Below are positions 49,065-58,127 of a DNA stretch of 64,000 bases, piece after piece. Numbering within the stretch: the first letter of the stretch is position 1; each line of letters starts with the position of its first letter. The notes beneath the pieces are model-generated. The model had not been told where the DNA came from, made no database searches, and saw only the letters and a program-made list of their open reading frames with translations. The stretch lies in contig NZ_MJAO01000019.1 of assembly GCF_001902635.1 (NCBI RefSeq), forward strand, positions 18,047 through 82,046, written 5' to 3'. The DNA comes from Serratia marcescens (lineage in GTDB: Bacteria > Pseudomonadota > Gammaproteobacteria > Enterobacterales > Enterobacteriaceae). The translations under genes and the position numbers were made by a program.

Positions 49065-50369
49065 ATGACTTCATTGTATGCAAAAGGCAGCGGCGCTGTC
49101 CAGATTGCCGAGCAGATCGCTGCACGCATTAAAGACGGTGCGCTGAGGCCGGGCGACCTGTTGCCGCCGGTGCGCCAGCTGGCGGCGGAGTTGGAGGTCA
49201 ATCCGAATACCGTCGCCAGCGCTTACGCCAGATTGCGCGACGCCGGTTTGGTCGCGACGCGCGGGCGGGCGGGGACGGTGGTGCTGGAACCGCCACTGGC
49301 GGCGGTGAGTGCGGCCTATACGCCGCGTCAGGTGCCGACGGGAATGTGCGATCTGGCCAGCGGCAACCTGGACGCCGCGCTGTTGCCTGCCCTGGTGCTC
49401 GGTGTGGCGGAGACATTTGCGCAGCAAAACGGTTATGACATCAGCGGCGATCTTCCGGCGCTGACCGGCCTGGGGCGTGAATGGCTCGGTCGGCAGGGTG
49501 TCGCCCTGGGGGAGCCGGCGGTGTTTTCCGGCGCGCTGGACGCGATGGAAAAGGCGCTGCGCTGCCATGCGCAGCCGGGGGCGGCGGTGTGGGTGGAAGA
49601 CCCTTGCTGGCCGCCGCTATTGACGCTGCTGCGCCATCTGCGCCTGCGGCCGCTGCCGTTGGCGGTGGATGAACAGGGCTGCCGCTTGCCGGAAAGCGGG
49701 GCGGCCAGTGCGGTGATCCTGACGCCGCGCGCCCACAACCCGACCGGCGCCTCGTTCTCTGCGCAACGCGCGCAGCAGTGGCGGCGTTTTCTGAGCGACA
49801 ATCCGCAGTGTCTGGCGATCGTCGATGACTTCTGGGGGCCGTTGTCGCAACGGCCGCTGCATTTGCCGTTCGACGGCGATCGGGGTCTGTACGTGCTGTC
49901 GCTGAGCAAGTTTCTCAGCCCGGACCTGCGCATCGCGCTGGCCTGCGGCAGCCCGGCGTTGCTGCAGGCGATGCGCGCCGATCAGTACATCAGCGAACGC
50001 TGGGTCAGTCATATCTTGCAACAGATCGCCGCCAGACTGTGGGGACAGGCGTTGCAGGAGGGGCAATTGCAGCGGGCGCAGCAGACGTATCAAGCCCGTC
50101 GGGATGAGCTGGTGCAGCGGCTCAACGCACTGAATCACGCGGCGCTGGCGGCGGGCGAAGGGCTGCACCTGTGGTTGCCGGTGCGGTCGGAAACCGCCGC
50201 CGCGCAGCTGATGGCGCAGCGGGGGTGGCTGGTGCAGGGCGGCGAACCCTTCCGCCTGAAGTGTGGCCCGGCGATCCGCGTCAGCCTGGCCAACGTTATG
50301 CCGCCGCAGCTGGCTTCGCTGGCGCAGGATCTGTCCGAAGCCATGCGGGCGGAGGCGGCGATCAACTAA
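49065..50369 (+). CDS. MocR-family PLP-dependent transcription regulator
   Basis: A 434-residue protein. The N-terminal GntR winged helix (about 10-70: AEQIAARIKDGALRPGDLLP, EVNPNTVASAYARL) is fused to an aminotransferase class I domain. PLP-binding residues are visible: HNPTGASF near 224, VDDFWGPL near 253, and the PLP lysine Lys282 in SLSKFLSPDLR. Such regulators sense PLP, often to control B6 synthesis, transport or GABA use. The start at 49065 follows AAAGGA; an earlier frame start at 48987 would overlap the divergent gene. The likely target is the divergent small-protein/amidotransferase/kinase operon. Confidence 0.88.
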   Translation: MTSLYAKGSGAVQIAEQIAARIKDGALRPGDLLPPVRQLAAELEVNPNTVASAYARLRDAGLVATRGRAGTVVLEPPLAAVSAAYTPRQVPTGMCDLASGNLDAALLPALVLGVAETFAQQNGYDISGDLPALTGLGREWLGRQGVALGEPAVFSGALDAMEKALRCHAQPGAAVWVEDPCWPPLLTLLRHLRLRPLPLAVDEQGCRLPESGAASAVILTPRAHNPTGASFSAQRAQQWRRFLSDNPQCLAIVDDFWGPLSQRPLHLPFDGDRGLYVLSLSKFLSPDLRIALACGSPALLQAMRADQYISERWVSHILQQIAARLWGQALQEGQLQRAQQTYQARRDELVQRLNALNHAALAAGEGLHLWLPVRSETAAAQLMAQRGWLVQGGEPFRLKCGPAIRVSLANVMPPQLASLAQDLSEAMRAEAAIN

Positions 50370-51352
50370 GCCGGCGTCAGGCTCCTCTCCGCCAACAGTT
50401 GCAGAGAGGCGAAACGGGCGTTCGGTTCGCCGATCGGCGTGTCGATGATGAACTCATCCACGCCGTACTGCTGTTGCAGCCGCGCCAGTTGCTGGTGAAC
50501 CTGCTGTGCGGTGCCGAGCAGGATATGGCTTTCTCGCGGCTCGATGCGGTAATCGACGGCGCCGGCCTGCTGCACGAAACTCTCCGCCTGCGCCAGGCTG
50601 CCGACGGTTACGCTCTGCTCTCCGGCAACGTGTACGCGGTATTGCCGAATGTCCGCCGCCAGCGTCGCAGCCTGTTCCTCGCTTGGCGCCACGATCGCCG
50701 CTACCGCGAGCAACCCCTTGCGGCCGCCGCTGTGCGCGGCGTAGTACTCCAGCGCCGCCCGGATATCTTGCGGATTGCCGTTCAGATGCGCGGCGAACAC
50801 GAAGGCCCAGCCGGATTCGGCCGCCAGCGCCGCGCTTTCTTTGCTGGCGCCGAGCAGAAAGCGCTGGGCGGCATGTGGCGGCAGCGGTGTGGCGCTCAGG
50901 CCCGGCTCGGCGTCATCGTTTAGATAGGCGGTCAGCTGCGACAGTTGCTGAGGGAAGGCCGGTTTACGTTGCCGGTCATGGGCAGCCTGCAACGCCTGGG
51001 TGGCGAGCGGCAGCCCGCCGGGCGCTTTGCCCACCCCGAGATCGACGCGCCCCGGCGCCAGCGCCGCCAGCAGGTTGAAGTTTTCGGCCACTTTATAGGC
51101 GCTGTAGTGCTGCAGCATCACGCCGCCGGAGCCGATGCGGATGCGCGACGTCTGGCCGAGCAGGTAGCCGATCAGCACTTCCGGCGATGGGCAGGCGAGC
51201 TGCGGCGTGTTGTGGTGTTCCGCCAGCCAAAAACGACGATACCCCCAGCGTTCCGCCTGTTGCGCCAGGCGCAGCGTGCGCGCCAGCGCCTGCGCGGCGC
51301 TTTCCCCGTCGGCGATCGGACTCTTCTCCAATATGCTCAAGGCATAAGCCAT
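50366..51352 (-). CDS. LLM-class flavin-dependent oxidoreductase
   Basis: A 328-residue TIM-barrel protein of the bacterial luciferase-like family. Features include RLAQQAERWGYRRFWLAEHHN, the RIRIGSGGVMLQHYSAYKVAE segment and LAPGRVDLGVGKAPG. The alkanal-monooxygenase subgroup (MsnO8-like) uses FMNH2 from a separate reductase; the substrate is unknown. The start at 51352 (MAYALSILEKSP) has GGGA upstream; a longer start at 51388 adds twelve polar residues. Its stop overlaps the convergent mocR stop by 3 bp. Confidence 0.85.
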   Translation of the reverse strand: MAYALSILEKSPIADGESAAQALARTLRLAQQAERWGYRRFWLAEHHNTPQLACPSPEVLIGYLLGQTSRIRIGSGGVMLQHYSAYKVAENFNLLAALAPGRVDLGVGKAPGGLPLATQALQAAHDRQRKPAFPQQLSQLTAYLNDDAEPGLSATPLPPHAAQRFLLGASKESAALAAESGWAFVFAAHLNGNPQDIRAALEYYAAHSGGRKGLLAVAAIVAPSEEQAATLAADIRQYRVHVAGEQSVTVGSLAQAESFVQQAGAVDYRIEPRESHILLGTAQQVHQQLARLQQQYGVDEFIIDTPIGEPNARFASLQLLAERSLTPA

Positions 51353-51511
51353 TTTCCCGCTCCTTTCATCATCAGATAGGCCTGACAAATACCATGCGGG
51401 CGGCGCGCGCCTTAATACTGATTGGCGATAGGATATTCCATTGATCTAAAACGGATTTGCATATGCACAGAGCGGTAAAGCGTTGCGATTTACCCCTTGC
51501 GGCCCACGCGG

Positions 51512-51937
51512 TTACAACAATCCGCGTTGCCGCAGGGTGAAGCGGGTGGCCTCGTTCAAGTCGTAGTCCGCCAGGCGCTCGCGCGGCACCCAGGCGTAGT
51601 CGTCGAACTCATCGTTGATCGTCACATCGCGGTTGGCGGCGTGGCAGTCGAAGATCAGGTAAATCATATAGATGGGTTCCTGGCTGCCGTCGGCGTAGGT
51701 TTTGACGCGCACGTCGTCGCGGAAGGTCCAGGGGGTGATGCTGTCGAGGATCAGCGCGCTGCCCAGCTCTTCGCGCACTTCACGCCGCAGCGCCTGTTCT
51801 ATCTGTTCACCCGGCTCAACGCCGCCGCCGGACAGCGCCCACTGGCCGGGGAATACCCCCTTGTGAGCGGCCATCTTGCACAGCAGGAAGGCGTTATCGT
51901 TTTCAATCAGCGGGCAAACAATGATGCGTTGACGCAT
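51512..51937 (-). CDS. nudI: Nucleoside triphosphatase NudI
   Basis: A 141-residue Nudix hydrolase of the same length as E. coli NudI. The Nudix box [20 protein letters not shown] (followed by LG) is complete, with the metal-binding REVREE glutamates. NudI hydrolyses pyrimidine deoxynucleoside triphosphates such as dUTP and dTTP to monophosphate and pyrophosphate. AGGAG precedes the start. Upstream and downstream gaps are ordinary. Confidence 0.94.
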   Translation of the reverse strand: MRQRIIVCPLIENDNAFLLCKMAAHKGVFPGQWALSGGGVEPGEQIEQALRREVREELGSALILDSITPWTFRDDVRVKTYADGSQEPIYMIYLIFDCHAANRDVTINDEFDDYAWVPRERLADYDLNEATRFTLRQRGLL

Positions 51938-52106
51938 GGAAGACTCCTGTCAAAAAACAAACCCGCAGGGTAGCAGATCTGGTGGCGCAGTACAGGAAGC
52001 CGGATCGCGTTCTGCGCGATGGCAAACACTTTTTGTTCCGCAGTGCGTAACACCTTGATAAAGGAGTAATCTATCGGGGCTGCACATTCACTTAAGAGGG
52101 AACTTT

Positions 52107-52694
52107 ATGAATTACCAGGTGGTGCCGTTTTGGTTTTACTCCGGCAAGGTTATGCTGGCAGTACTGGCCGCGATCGGGTTAGGGCTGTGCGGCGTCAACG
52201 CCGCGATTTTTTACTGCCTGCTGCTCGGGGGGGGTTGGCCGGTCACCGTCTCGATGCGGTTGCATCAGCTGGCGGAAAAGGGCGTGGCGATGAACCCCAA
52301 ACAGGCTTCGCGCTGGATGGTCTATGTGCAGGGCATTCCGGTGCAGGAAACCCGCCAGGTATTAACCAATCCCTGTTTTGCGTTGGAAAGTCAGATGCGA
52401 ACCTTTTTTCTGCGCGCTTTCGCCGGTAAAACCGTGTTGCAGACGGCGCTGTTGTTGCTGTTGATCGTCCAGTTGGCGGCGGCGGTCAACCTGTGGATCG
52501 CGGCGGCCGGCGCGTTGTTTGGCGCCTGGTTGGTTTATAAAACCGTCGACAGCATCCGCGCGCTGCGCGCGGTGGCCCGGCAAGACTGGGTAAGCGAACG
52601 GCGGGTGACCGCGCATGACACGCTTTGGCATCGGGCGGCGTTTAACGGCAGAAAAGGGCCGGTGGCGGCGCTGGATCGCCTGTTGGCATTGTGA
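52107..52694 (+). CDS. Hypothetical inner-membrane protein
   Basis: A 195-residue protein I cannot place in a family. It has two N-terminal hydrophobic segments (about 9-25 and 30-45), then a soluble stretch with NPKQASRWMVYVQG and ALESQMRTFFLRAFAG, then two adjacent helices (about 110-145: LLLLLIVQLAAAVNLWIAAA). The C-terminus is basic and cytosolic. GAGGGAA precedes the ATG. It lies 110 bp before the CorA-type gene on the same strand but with a separate leader. Confidence 0.65.
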   Translation: MNYQVVPFWFYSGKVMLAVLAAIGLGLCGVNAAIFYCLLLGGGWPVTVSMRLHQLAEKGVAMNPKQASRWMVYVQGIPVQETRQVLTNPCFALESQMRTFFLRAFAGKTVLQTALLLLLIVQLAAAVNLWIAAAGALFGAWLVYKTVDSIRALRAVARQDWVSERRVTAHDTLWHRAAFNGRKGPVAALDRLLAL

Positions 52695-52804
52695 CGTAAA
52701 TATTAATCTTCGGGAAAGGTGAAAATAATTAACGCCGGCAAATAAAGATTGCTATAACAGCGGGGACAGTCTTGGGTTAACGGCGGTAAGCGGGAAAAAG
52801 CGTT

Positions 52805-53833
52805 ATGGCGCAGATGTTAGCGGAAAAGATGCACAAGCTTGATTTTGATGATGAAGTGACCGGGCTGATCTACGGCTATGCCTTTCGCTCCGGCGAGCCG
52901 CCGGCGCGTTTGAACTCGCAACAGGTCTGCCAGGCCTATCAGGCGCTGCCGCCCGGCGACGGTTTTATCTGGCTGCACCTCAACCTCACCCACGCGACAG
53001 CGGAGAAGTGGCTGAAAAACCATTTCGCCATTTCCGATTTTTTCTTTCACGAAATTCGCCACGGTTCCCACACCACGCGCATTGAGCGCCAGGGCGACGA
53101 CCTGTTCGCCGTGCTCAACGACGTGATCTTCCACCCCGAGGACAACAACCCGGAAACGGCGACGCTGTGGCTGTATTGCTGCCGCGGGTTGGTGGTCAGC
53201 GTGCGTCACAAACCGGTGCGGCTGATCGAACGGCTGCTCGGCCGCCTGACGGCGCTGCAGCTGGCGTCGTCCACCGAACTGCTGGCGCATTTGCTGGAAG
53301 AACAGGAGGACGTGTTGGAGCAGGTGGTGCGGCAGGCCAACCAGTATGTCGATACCATCGAGGATCGCTTGCTGAGCAGCCGCGTTAAACGCAACCGCGC
53401 CGAGTTGGGGCGTATGCGCCGCATGCTGTTGCGCTTCCAGCGCCTGTTGGCACCGGAACCGGCGGCGTTGTTTCGCCTGTTGAATCGACCGCCGTCCTGG
53501 CTGAGCCGCGAGGTGGTGCAGGATCTGCGGCAGTTTACCGAAGAGTTCACCGTGGTGCTGAACGATCTCGCCAGCCTGACCGAACGCATTCGGCTGCTGC
53601 AGGAAGAGCTGGGCGCCAAGTTGATGGAGCAGAATAACCGCACGCTCTACACCCTGACGGTGATCACCGTACTGGCGTTGCCGATCAATATCGTCGCCGG
53701 TTTCTTCGGGATGAACGTCGGGGGGATCCCGCTGGCCAGCAATCACCACGGTTTTATTCTGCTGGTGTTGCTGGTCGGCGGTTTTACGCTGATCGCCGGT
53801 TATCTGGCATTCAGGCGCAGGGACGAAACCTGA
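52805..53833 (+). CDS. CorA-family divalent cation transporter (ZntB-like)
   Basis: A 342-residue protein. A long cytosolic N-terminal domain (about 1-285) with helical LARRMxxRF-like segments precedes two C-terminal transmembrane helices. The CorA signature GMN is at about 302-304 (FFGMNVGGIP), and the pentameric channel fold is expected. The sequence is nearer to ZntB-type zinc transporters than to CorA, but it diverges a good deal from E. coli ZntB, so the ion (Zn2+ or Mg2+) is not certain. It converges on the SRPBCC gene, with the two stop codons directly abutting. Confidence 0.85.
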   Translation: MAQMLAEKMHKLDFDDEVTGLIYGYAFRSGEPPARLNSQQVCQAYQALPPGDGFIWLHLNLTHATAEKWLKNHFAISDFFFHEIRHGSHTTRIERQGDDLFAVLNDVIFHPEDNNPETATLWLYCCRGLVVSVRHKPVRLIERLLGRLTALQLASSTELLAHLLEEQEDVLEQVVRQANQYVDTIEDRLLSSRVKRNRAELGRMRRMLLRFQRLLAPEPAALFRLLNRPPSWLSREVVQDLRQFTEEFTVVLNDLASLTERIRLLQEELGAKLMEQNNRTLYTLTVITVLALPINIVAGFFGMNVGGIPLASNHHGFILLVLLVGGFTLIAGYLAFRRRDET

Positions 53834-54367
53834 TCACAGACGGGCGCGGTACTCTTCTTCCAGCCGGGCGTGGGTGCTCCAGAATGGGCGCGGCGCGCGA
53901 TCGTGCAGGCGATCCAGCAGGATATCCAGATGGGTATGCCAGCCGCCGGCGACGCTGAGCATCTCGTCGCGGTTGGCCAGACGCCGGTGGGTCACCGTCA
54001 GCAACACCGCATTGCCCTGTTCCGTCAGTTCGAAGGTTACCTCGGAAGGGCGCCCTTGATCCTGTTCCGCCCAGGTAAAGCTCAGCAGCCGCGGCGGAAA
54101 CAGACAGGTGATGTGGCCGCGGTTGCTGACGCAGCCGCCGTGCTGTTTATACTTGGCCGGCGGCTGTTCATGCTCGCCCGCCAAATCGGAATTGCGAAAC
54201 TCCAGCTCCAGCGGTGCGCCGTTTTCCAACGTCATGGTGCCGGCCGCCAGCCAGGTGGCGCGTTTGTCTGAGTCGGTCAGGTAAGTCCACACCCGTTCGA
54301 TAGGGCCGGGCAGCAGCCGCTGGATGCGCAGCGTGCCGGGTTCGATAATGATGCCGTAATCATTCAT
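53834..54367 (-). CDS. SRPBCC/AHSA1-domain protein
   Basis: A 177-residue cytosolic protein with an activator-of-Hsp90-homologue-1-like fold: RIQRLLPGPIERVWTYLTDSDKRATWLAAG at the N-terminus, LSFTWAEQ centrally, VTFELTEQGNAVLLTVTHRRL and the C-terminal helix GGWHTHLDILLDRL. These START-like pockets bind hydrophobic ligands. Pairing with an ArsR regulator is common, and here its ribosome-binding site (AAGGAG) lies in the last codons of the arsR-type gene. Function is unknown beyond the fold. Confidence 0.85.
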   Translation of the reverse strand: MNDYGIIIEPGTLRIQRLLPGPIERVWTYLTDSDKRATWLAAGTMTLENGAPLELEFRNSDLAGEHEQPPAKYKQHGGCVSNRGHITCLFPPRLLSFTWAEQDQGRPSEVTFELTEQGNAVLLTVTHRRLANRDEMLSVAGGWHTHLDILLDRLHDRAPRPFWSTHARLEEEYRARL

Positions 54368-54370
54368 GGT

Positions 54371-54718
54371 TCACTCCTTGGGAGGATGCTGTTCGGCCTG
54401 CCGCAGCGCCTGTTCGAGCGCGTCCAGCCGTTCAGTCCAGAAATGTTCATAGGTTTGCAGCCATTGCATGGCCTGCGCCATAGGCTCGGGTTCGAGCCGG
54501 CAGATATGGTTTCTTCCCTGCACGGTTCGTTGCACCAGGCCCGCATGTTCCAGTGCTTTCACGTGCTTGGAGGCGCCGGCGAATGACATTTGCAACGGCG
54601 CGGCCAGTTCGCCGATACTGCGTTCGCCGGCGGCCAGCGCGCGCAACATCGAGCGGCGGGTCGGGTCGGCCAGCGCATGAAAAATGGCGTCCAGCTGAGA
54701 GGAAGATAATTCAACCAT
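54371..54718 (-). CDS. ArsR-family winged-helix repressor
   Basis: A 115-residue regulator: ALADPTRRSMLRALAAGERSIGELA then the recognition region MSFAGASKHVKALEHAGLVQRTVQGR. It lacks the CVC motif of metal-sensing ArsR proteins, so it is likely a sensor of another signal or of none, as in other ArsR-SRPBCC pairs. It is co-transcribed with the SRPBCC gene. Two palindromes at its start (54709-54728 and 54745-54770) are probable autoregulatory operators. Confidence 0.9.
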   Translation of the reverse strand: MVELSSSQLDAIFHALADPTRRSMLRALAAGERSIGELAAPLQMSFAGASKHVKALEHAGLVQRTVQGRNHICRLEPEPMAQAMQWLQTYEHFWTERLDALEQALRQAEQHPPKE

Positions 54719-54728
54719 ATGGTTGAAT
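54709..54728. promoter_or_regulatory. Perfect 20-bp palindrome over the arsR-type start codon
   Basis: ATTCAACCATATGGTTGAAT is a perfect palindrome and contains the start codon (54716-54718). It shares TTCAAC/GTTGAA arms with the palindrome 17 bp upstream, as expected for ArsR autorepression. Confidence 0.7.
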
Positions 54729-54744
54729 ATAGAACAGGCAGGCT

Positions 54745-54770
54745 AATATTCAACCGTTTTGTTGAATATT
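54745..54770. promoter_or_regulatory. Second ArsR-type operator palindrome
   Basis: AATATTCAAC (54745-54754), CGTTTT, GTTGAATATT (54761-54770): perfect 10-bp arms. The centre lies 39 bp from that of the first palindrome, close to four helical turns, so the two sites face the same side of DNA. Confidence 0.7.
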
Positions 54771-54815
54771 TTTTGTTCCCCGGCGTGAACGCCCGCCGGC
54801 GGCGGGCTCAGCGGG

Positions 54816-56135
54816 TTAGAACTCGACGTCTTCCAGGCTGAAGAACGCCGTTTGGTCATTATAGGAAAAGATCTCGCCGTAGCGGCCCCAGTTGATGACC
54901 GTATCCAGCGTCTCTTTGGCGGCGCTGTCGGACAGCGAGTCTTCCAGTTCTTGTTCGAAGCGCACGCGCGGGGCGCGGTGGCCCGGCCGTTCATCCAGCA
55001 CGTTCTTTATCAGCGCGGCCAGCGGCACATAGCGCAGCAGATGCTCCGCGAACAGCACCTTGCGCGCCTGAACGTCGCCGTCGGCGAAGGCGCGCGCCGG
55101 TGGGGTCAGGAAGATGTCGCCTTCGCGCACCTCGGCGAAGCCCAGCGAGTGCAGCACTTCGGCGATGGGGAACAGTTCATCCACCTCCAGATGCAGCGAA
55201 AGGGCGATCTCCGGCATGTCGGCGCGGCCGAAATAGGGCGCGGCGGCCAGCGTTTCGATCAGGCCGGCAATCAGGTTGGTGGAAACATGTGGCAGCCGCG
55301 TGCCGAGTTTCAGCTCTTTTTTGACGTTGCCGTCGCTCGGTCGGGCGGTCATCTTGGCGTACACATCGTCCACCAGCCGGCGGAACTGCGGATCCAGCCG
55401 GTTGCGTGGGTGGCTGAACGGCACCTTGATTTCGGCGATCACCCGGCCGGGGTTGGACGAGAGCAGCAGAATACGATCGCACATGAATACCGCTTCCTCG
55501 ATGTTGTGCGTGACGATCAGCACCGATTTGATCGGCATTCGCCCTTCGGTCCACAGATCCAGCAGGTCGGTGCGCAGTGTTTCGGCGGTCAAGACGTCCA
55601 GCGCCGAGAACGGCTCATCCATCAACAGCAGCGTCGGATCCACCACCAGCGCGCGCGCAAAGCCCACGCGTTGACGCATACCGCCGGAGAGTTCGCGCGG
55701 GTAGGCGTTTTCGAAACCGTCCAGGCCGATCAGGTCGATGGCCGCCAGCGCCCGCTCGCGCCGTTCGGCGGGGGCGACGCCCAGCGCCTCCAGGCCGGCT
55801 TCCACGTTTTGCAGCACCGTTAGCCAGGGGAACAGGGCGAAGGTTTGAAACACCATGGCGACGCCTTTGGCCGGGCCGCTCAGCGGCTGCCCCAAATAAT
55901 TCACCGTGCCGGCGGTAGGGGTGACCAGGCCGGCGATGATACGCAGCAGCGTCGATTTGCCCGAGCCGGAGCGGCCCAATAACCCGACGATTTCGCCCGC
56001 CCGCAACGACAGATTGACCCCGTCGAGGATCAGCAGTTCGCCGTGCGCCTTGTCATAGCCGTGGCTGACCGCGTTGACCGCTAAAATGGCCTCGCCGGGC
56101 GAGTGGGTCAGCGGTGTTGGGTGAAGATCTGACAT
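54816..56135 (-). CDS. ABC transporter ATPase, nitrate/sulfonate type, with AAA-associated C-terminal domain
   Basis: A 439-residue protein. The nucleotide-binding domain (about 15-260) has Walker A GRSGSGKST, Q-loop FQTFALFPW, signature LSGGMRQRV, Walker B LLLMDEP, D-loop SALD and H-loop VTHN. The remaining 175 residues form the AAA-associated C-terminal domain seen in NrtC-like ATPases that work with fused permeases. The TAA stop of the permease gene forms part of its ribosome-binding site. No solute-binding protein is encoded nearby. Confidence 0.9.
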   Translation of the reverse strand: MSDLHPTPLTHSPGEAILAVNAVSHGYDKAHGELLILDGVNLSLRAGEIVGLLGRSGSGKSTLLRIIAGLVTPTAGTVNYLGQPLSGPAKGVAMVFQTFALFPWLTVLQNVEAGLEALGVAPAERRERALAAIDLIGLDGFENAYPRELSGGMRQRVGFARALVVDPTLLLMDEPFSALDVLTAETLRTDLLDLWTEGRMPIKSVLIVTHNIEEAVFMCDRILLLSSNPGRVIAEIKVPFSHPRNRLDPQFRRLVDDVYAKMTARPSDGNVKKELKLGTRLPHVSTNLIAGLIETLAAAPYFGRADMPEIALSLHLEVDELFPIAEVLHSLGFAEVREGDIFLTPPARAFADGDVQARKVLFAEHLLRYVPLAALIKNVLDERPGHRAPRVRFEQELEDSLSDSAAKETLDTVINWGRYGEIFSYNDQTAFFSLEDVEF

Positions 56136-56147
56136 CTGAACGGTTCC

Positions 56148-57887
56148 TTAATCGATGCGGAAACGGGATTCGGCGTAGGCGTAAAGCGGGCGCCACAGCA
56201 GGCGGTTGAACAGCGTGACGAACAACGACATCACGGCGATGCCGAGAATGATCTTGGGGAAGTCGCCGGCGGTGGTGGTTTCGGCGATGTAGGCGCCCAG
56301 CCCGTGTGCCTTCACCTGGGTGCTGCCCCACTGAACGAATTCCGCCACGATGCTGGCGTTCCAGGCCCCGCCCGAAGCGGTGATGGCGCCGGTGATGTAA
56401 TAGGGGAAGATGCCCGGCAGCATCACCTGGCGCCACCATTGCCAGCCGCGAATGTGAAAATTGGCGGCGGCCTCGCGGTAGTCGTTGGGCAGCGCGCTGG
56501 CGCCCGCCACCACGTTGAACAGAATGTACCACTGGGTGCCCAACACGATCAGCGGCGACAGCCAGATATCGGGGTTGAGCTGGAAATGCACGATGGTGAT
56601 AACGAACACCGGGAACAGCAGGTTCGCCGGAAACGCGGCCAGGAACTGGGCGATCGGCTGGATTCTCCCGGCCAACGCCGGGCGCAGGCCGATCAGCACG
56701 CCGAGCGGCACCCAGATCAATGACGACAGGGCGATCAGCACCGCCACGCGCAGCAGCGTGATCAGCCCCAGAACCATCACATGGCCCACTTCATCAAGCG
56801 TAACCCCGGTTTGCACATAGAGAACAACGCGCCAGGCGATCGCCAGCGTCAGCAGAACCACGATGACGTTCCAGCACCTATCGATAATGCGCGATCGCCG
56901 TTGCCGTTGGGCGGTATTGCCGCGCCGCAGCGGCCGGGCGGGCAAGCTCAGTTTCAGGCGCGCAGTTTTGGCCAGCAGCGCGCCCAGCGGCGTCAGCAGC
57001 AGGTGGATCAGGCGCGTGCGGCGCATCAGGTTCAACAGCCAGGACGTCGGGGCGCTCGCCGAGCGGGTGGTTTCCATGCGGAATTTGTCCGCCCACGCCA
57101 CCAGCGGCCGGAACAGCAGCTGATCGTAGGCCAGGATCACCACCGTCATGGTGAGCAGCACCCAGCCGACCGCGTGCAGATCCTTGCTGAGGATCGCCTG
57201 CGCAAGATAGGCGCCGATGCCTGGCAGCGTAAAGGTGTTGTTGCCGACGGTGATCGCTTCCGACGCCACGATAAAGAACCAGCCGCCGGACATCGACATC
57301 ATCATGTTCCAGATCAACCCCGGCATGGCGAACGGCGCATCCAACTTCCAGAAGCGCTGCCACGGGCTGAGGTGGAAACCGCGCGCCACCTCTTGCAGAT
57401 CGCGCGGCACGGTGCGCAGCGACTGGTAGAAGCTGAAGGTCATATTCCACGCCTGGCTGGTGAAGATGGCGAACATGGCCGCCAGCTCGACGCCCAACAC
57501 CCGGCCGGGGAACAGGGCGATGAAAAAGGTGACGGTGAAGGAGATGTAGCCGAGCACCGGCACCGACTGCAAGATATCGAGGATTGGCACCAGCACCTTC
57601 TCGGCGCGCCGGCTTTTGGCCGCCAGGGTGCCATACACCAGGGAGAACGCCAGCGCGGCCACCATCGCCACCAGCATGCGCAGCGTGGTGCGCAAGGCGT
57701 ACTCCGGCAGGTTGACGGGATCGAGCGACACTGCCTGCGTTTTCAGCGTCACTATTGGCTGCAGGGTTTGGTGCAGGCCGATGGCCATCATGGCGATCAG
57801 CCCGATGATTAGCGGGAAGGCGATGACGTCCCAGCCGTTGGGCAACAGGCGCCGGGCGGAAACATGGGTGTTAAGCCTGACGTTCAT
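56148..57887 (-). CDS. Fused double permease of a nitrate/sulfonate-type ABC transporter
   Basis: A 579-residue inner-membrane protein holding two BPD_transp_1 permease domains in one chain (about 75-275 and 375-570). Each has the EAA loop: DLQEVARGFHLSPWQRFWKLDAP in the first and DYREAAANFHIRGWQWWRQVMLP in the second. A basic linker (about 280-345) joins them. The transporter therefore needs one polypeptide instead of two permeases. Substrate is unknown. GGAGAAG precedes the start, and kup is divergent 240 bp away. Confidence 0.9.
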   Translation of the reverse strand: MNVRLNTHVSARRLLPNGWDVIAFPLIIGLIAMMAIGLHQTLQPIVTLKTQAVSLDPVNLPEYALRTTLRMLVAMVAALAFSLVYGTLAAKSRRAEKVLVPILDILQSVPVLGYISFTVTFFIALFPGRVLGVELAAMFAIFTSQAWNMTFSFYQSLRTVPRDLQEVARGFHLSPWQRFWKLDAPFAMPGLIWNMMMSMSGGWFFIVASEAITVGNNTFTLPGIGAYLAQAILSKDLHAVGWVLLTMTVVILAYDQLLFRPLVAWADKFRMETTRSASAPTSWLLNLMRRTRLIHLLLTPLGALLAKTARLKLSLPARPLRRGNTAQRQRRSRIIDRCWNVIVVLLTLAIAWRVVLYVQTGVTLDEVGHVMVLGLITLLRVAVLIALSSLIWVPLGVLIGLRPALAGRIQPIAQFLAAFPANLLFPVFVITIVHFQLNPDIWLSPLIVLGTQWYILFNVVAGASALPNDYREAAANFHIRGWQWWRQVMLPGIFPYYITGAITASGGAWNASIVAEFVQWGSTQVKAHGLGAYIAETTTAGDFPKIILGIAVMSLFVTLFNRLLWRPLYAYAESRFRID

Positions 57888-58127
57888 TTCACTTCTCCAA
57901 CGACGCGCGCAAACAAGAAAGTGACAGCAGCATAAGGACTATAGACTATCTTGCGACGGCGTTTCTAAACCGTGGCTCACCGGCGACGGGTTTTGTGCCG
58001 CAAACGCGCGATACTGTAACCTGTGGAGATGACGGTTAGGTTATGCTTACCGGGACCGAACCGGTGGCGCGACGGCAATAAAGTGACAATAATTCCTACT
58101 CTCAGTGCAACGCTAAGGAGCGAGCAG

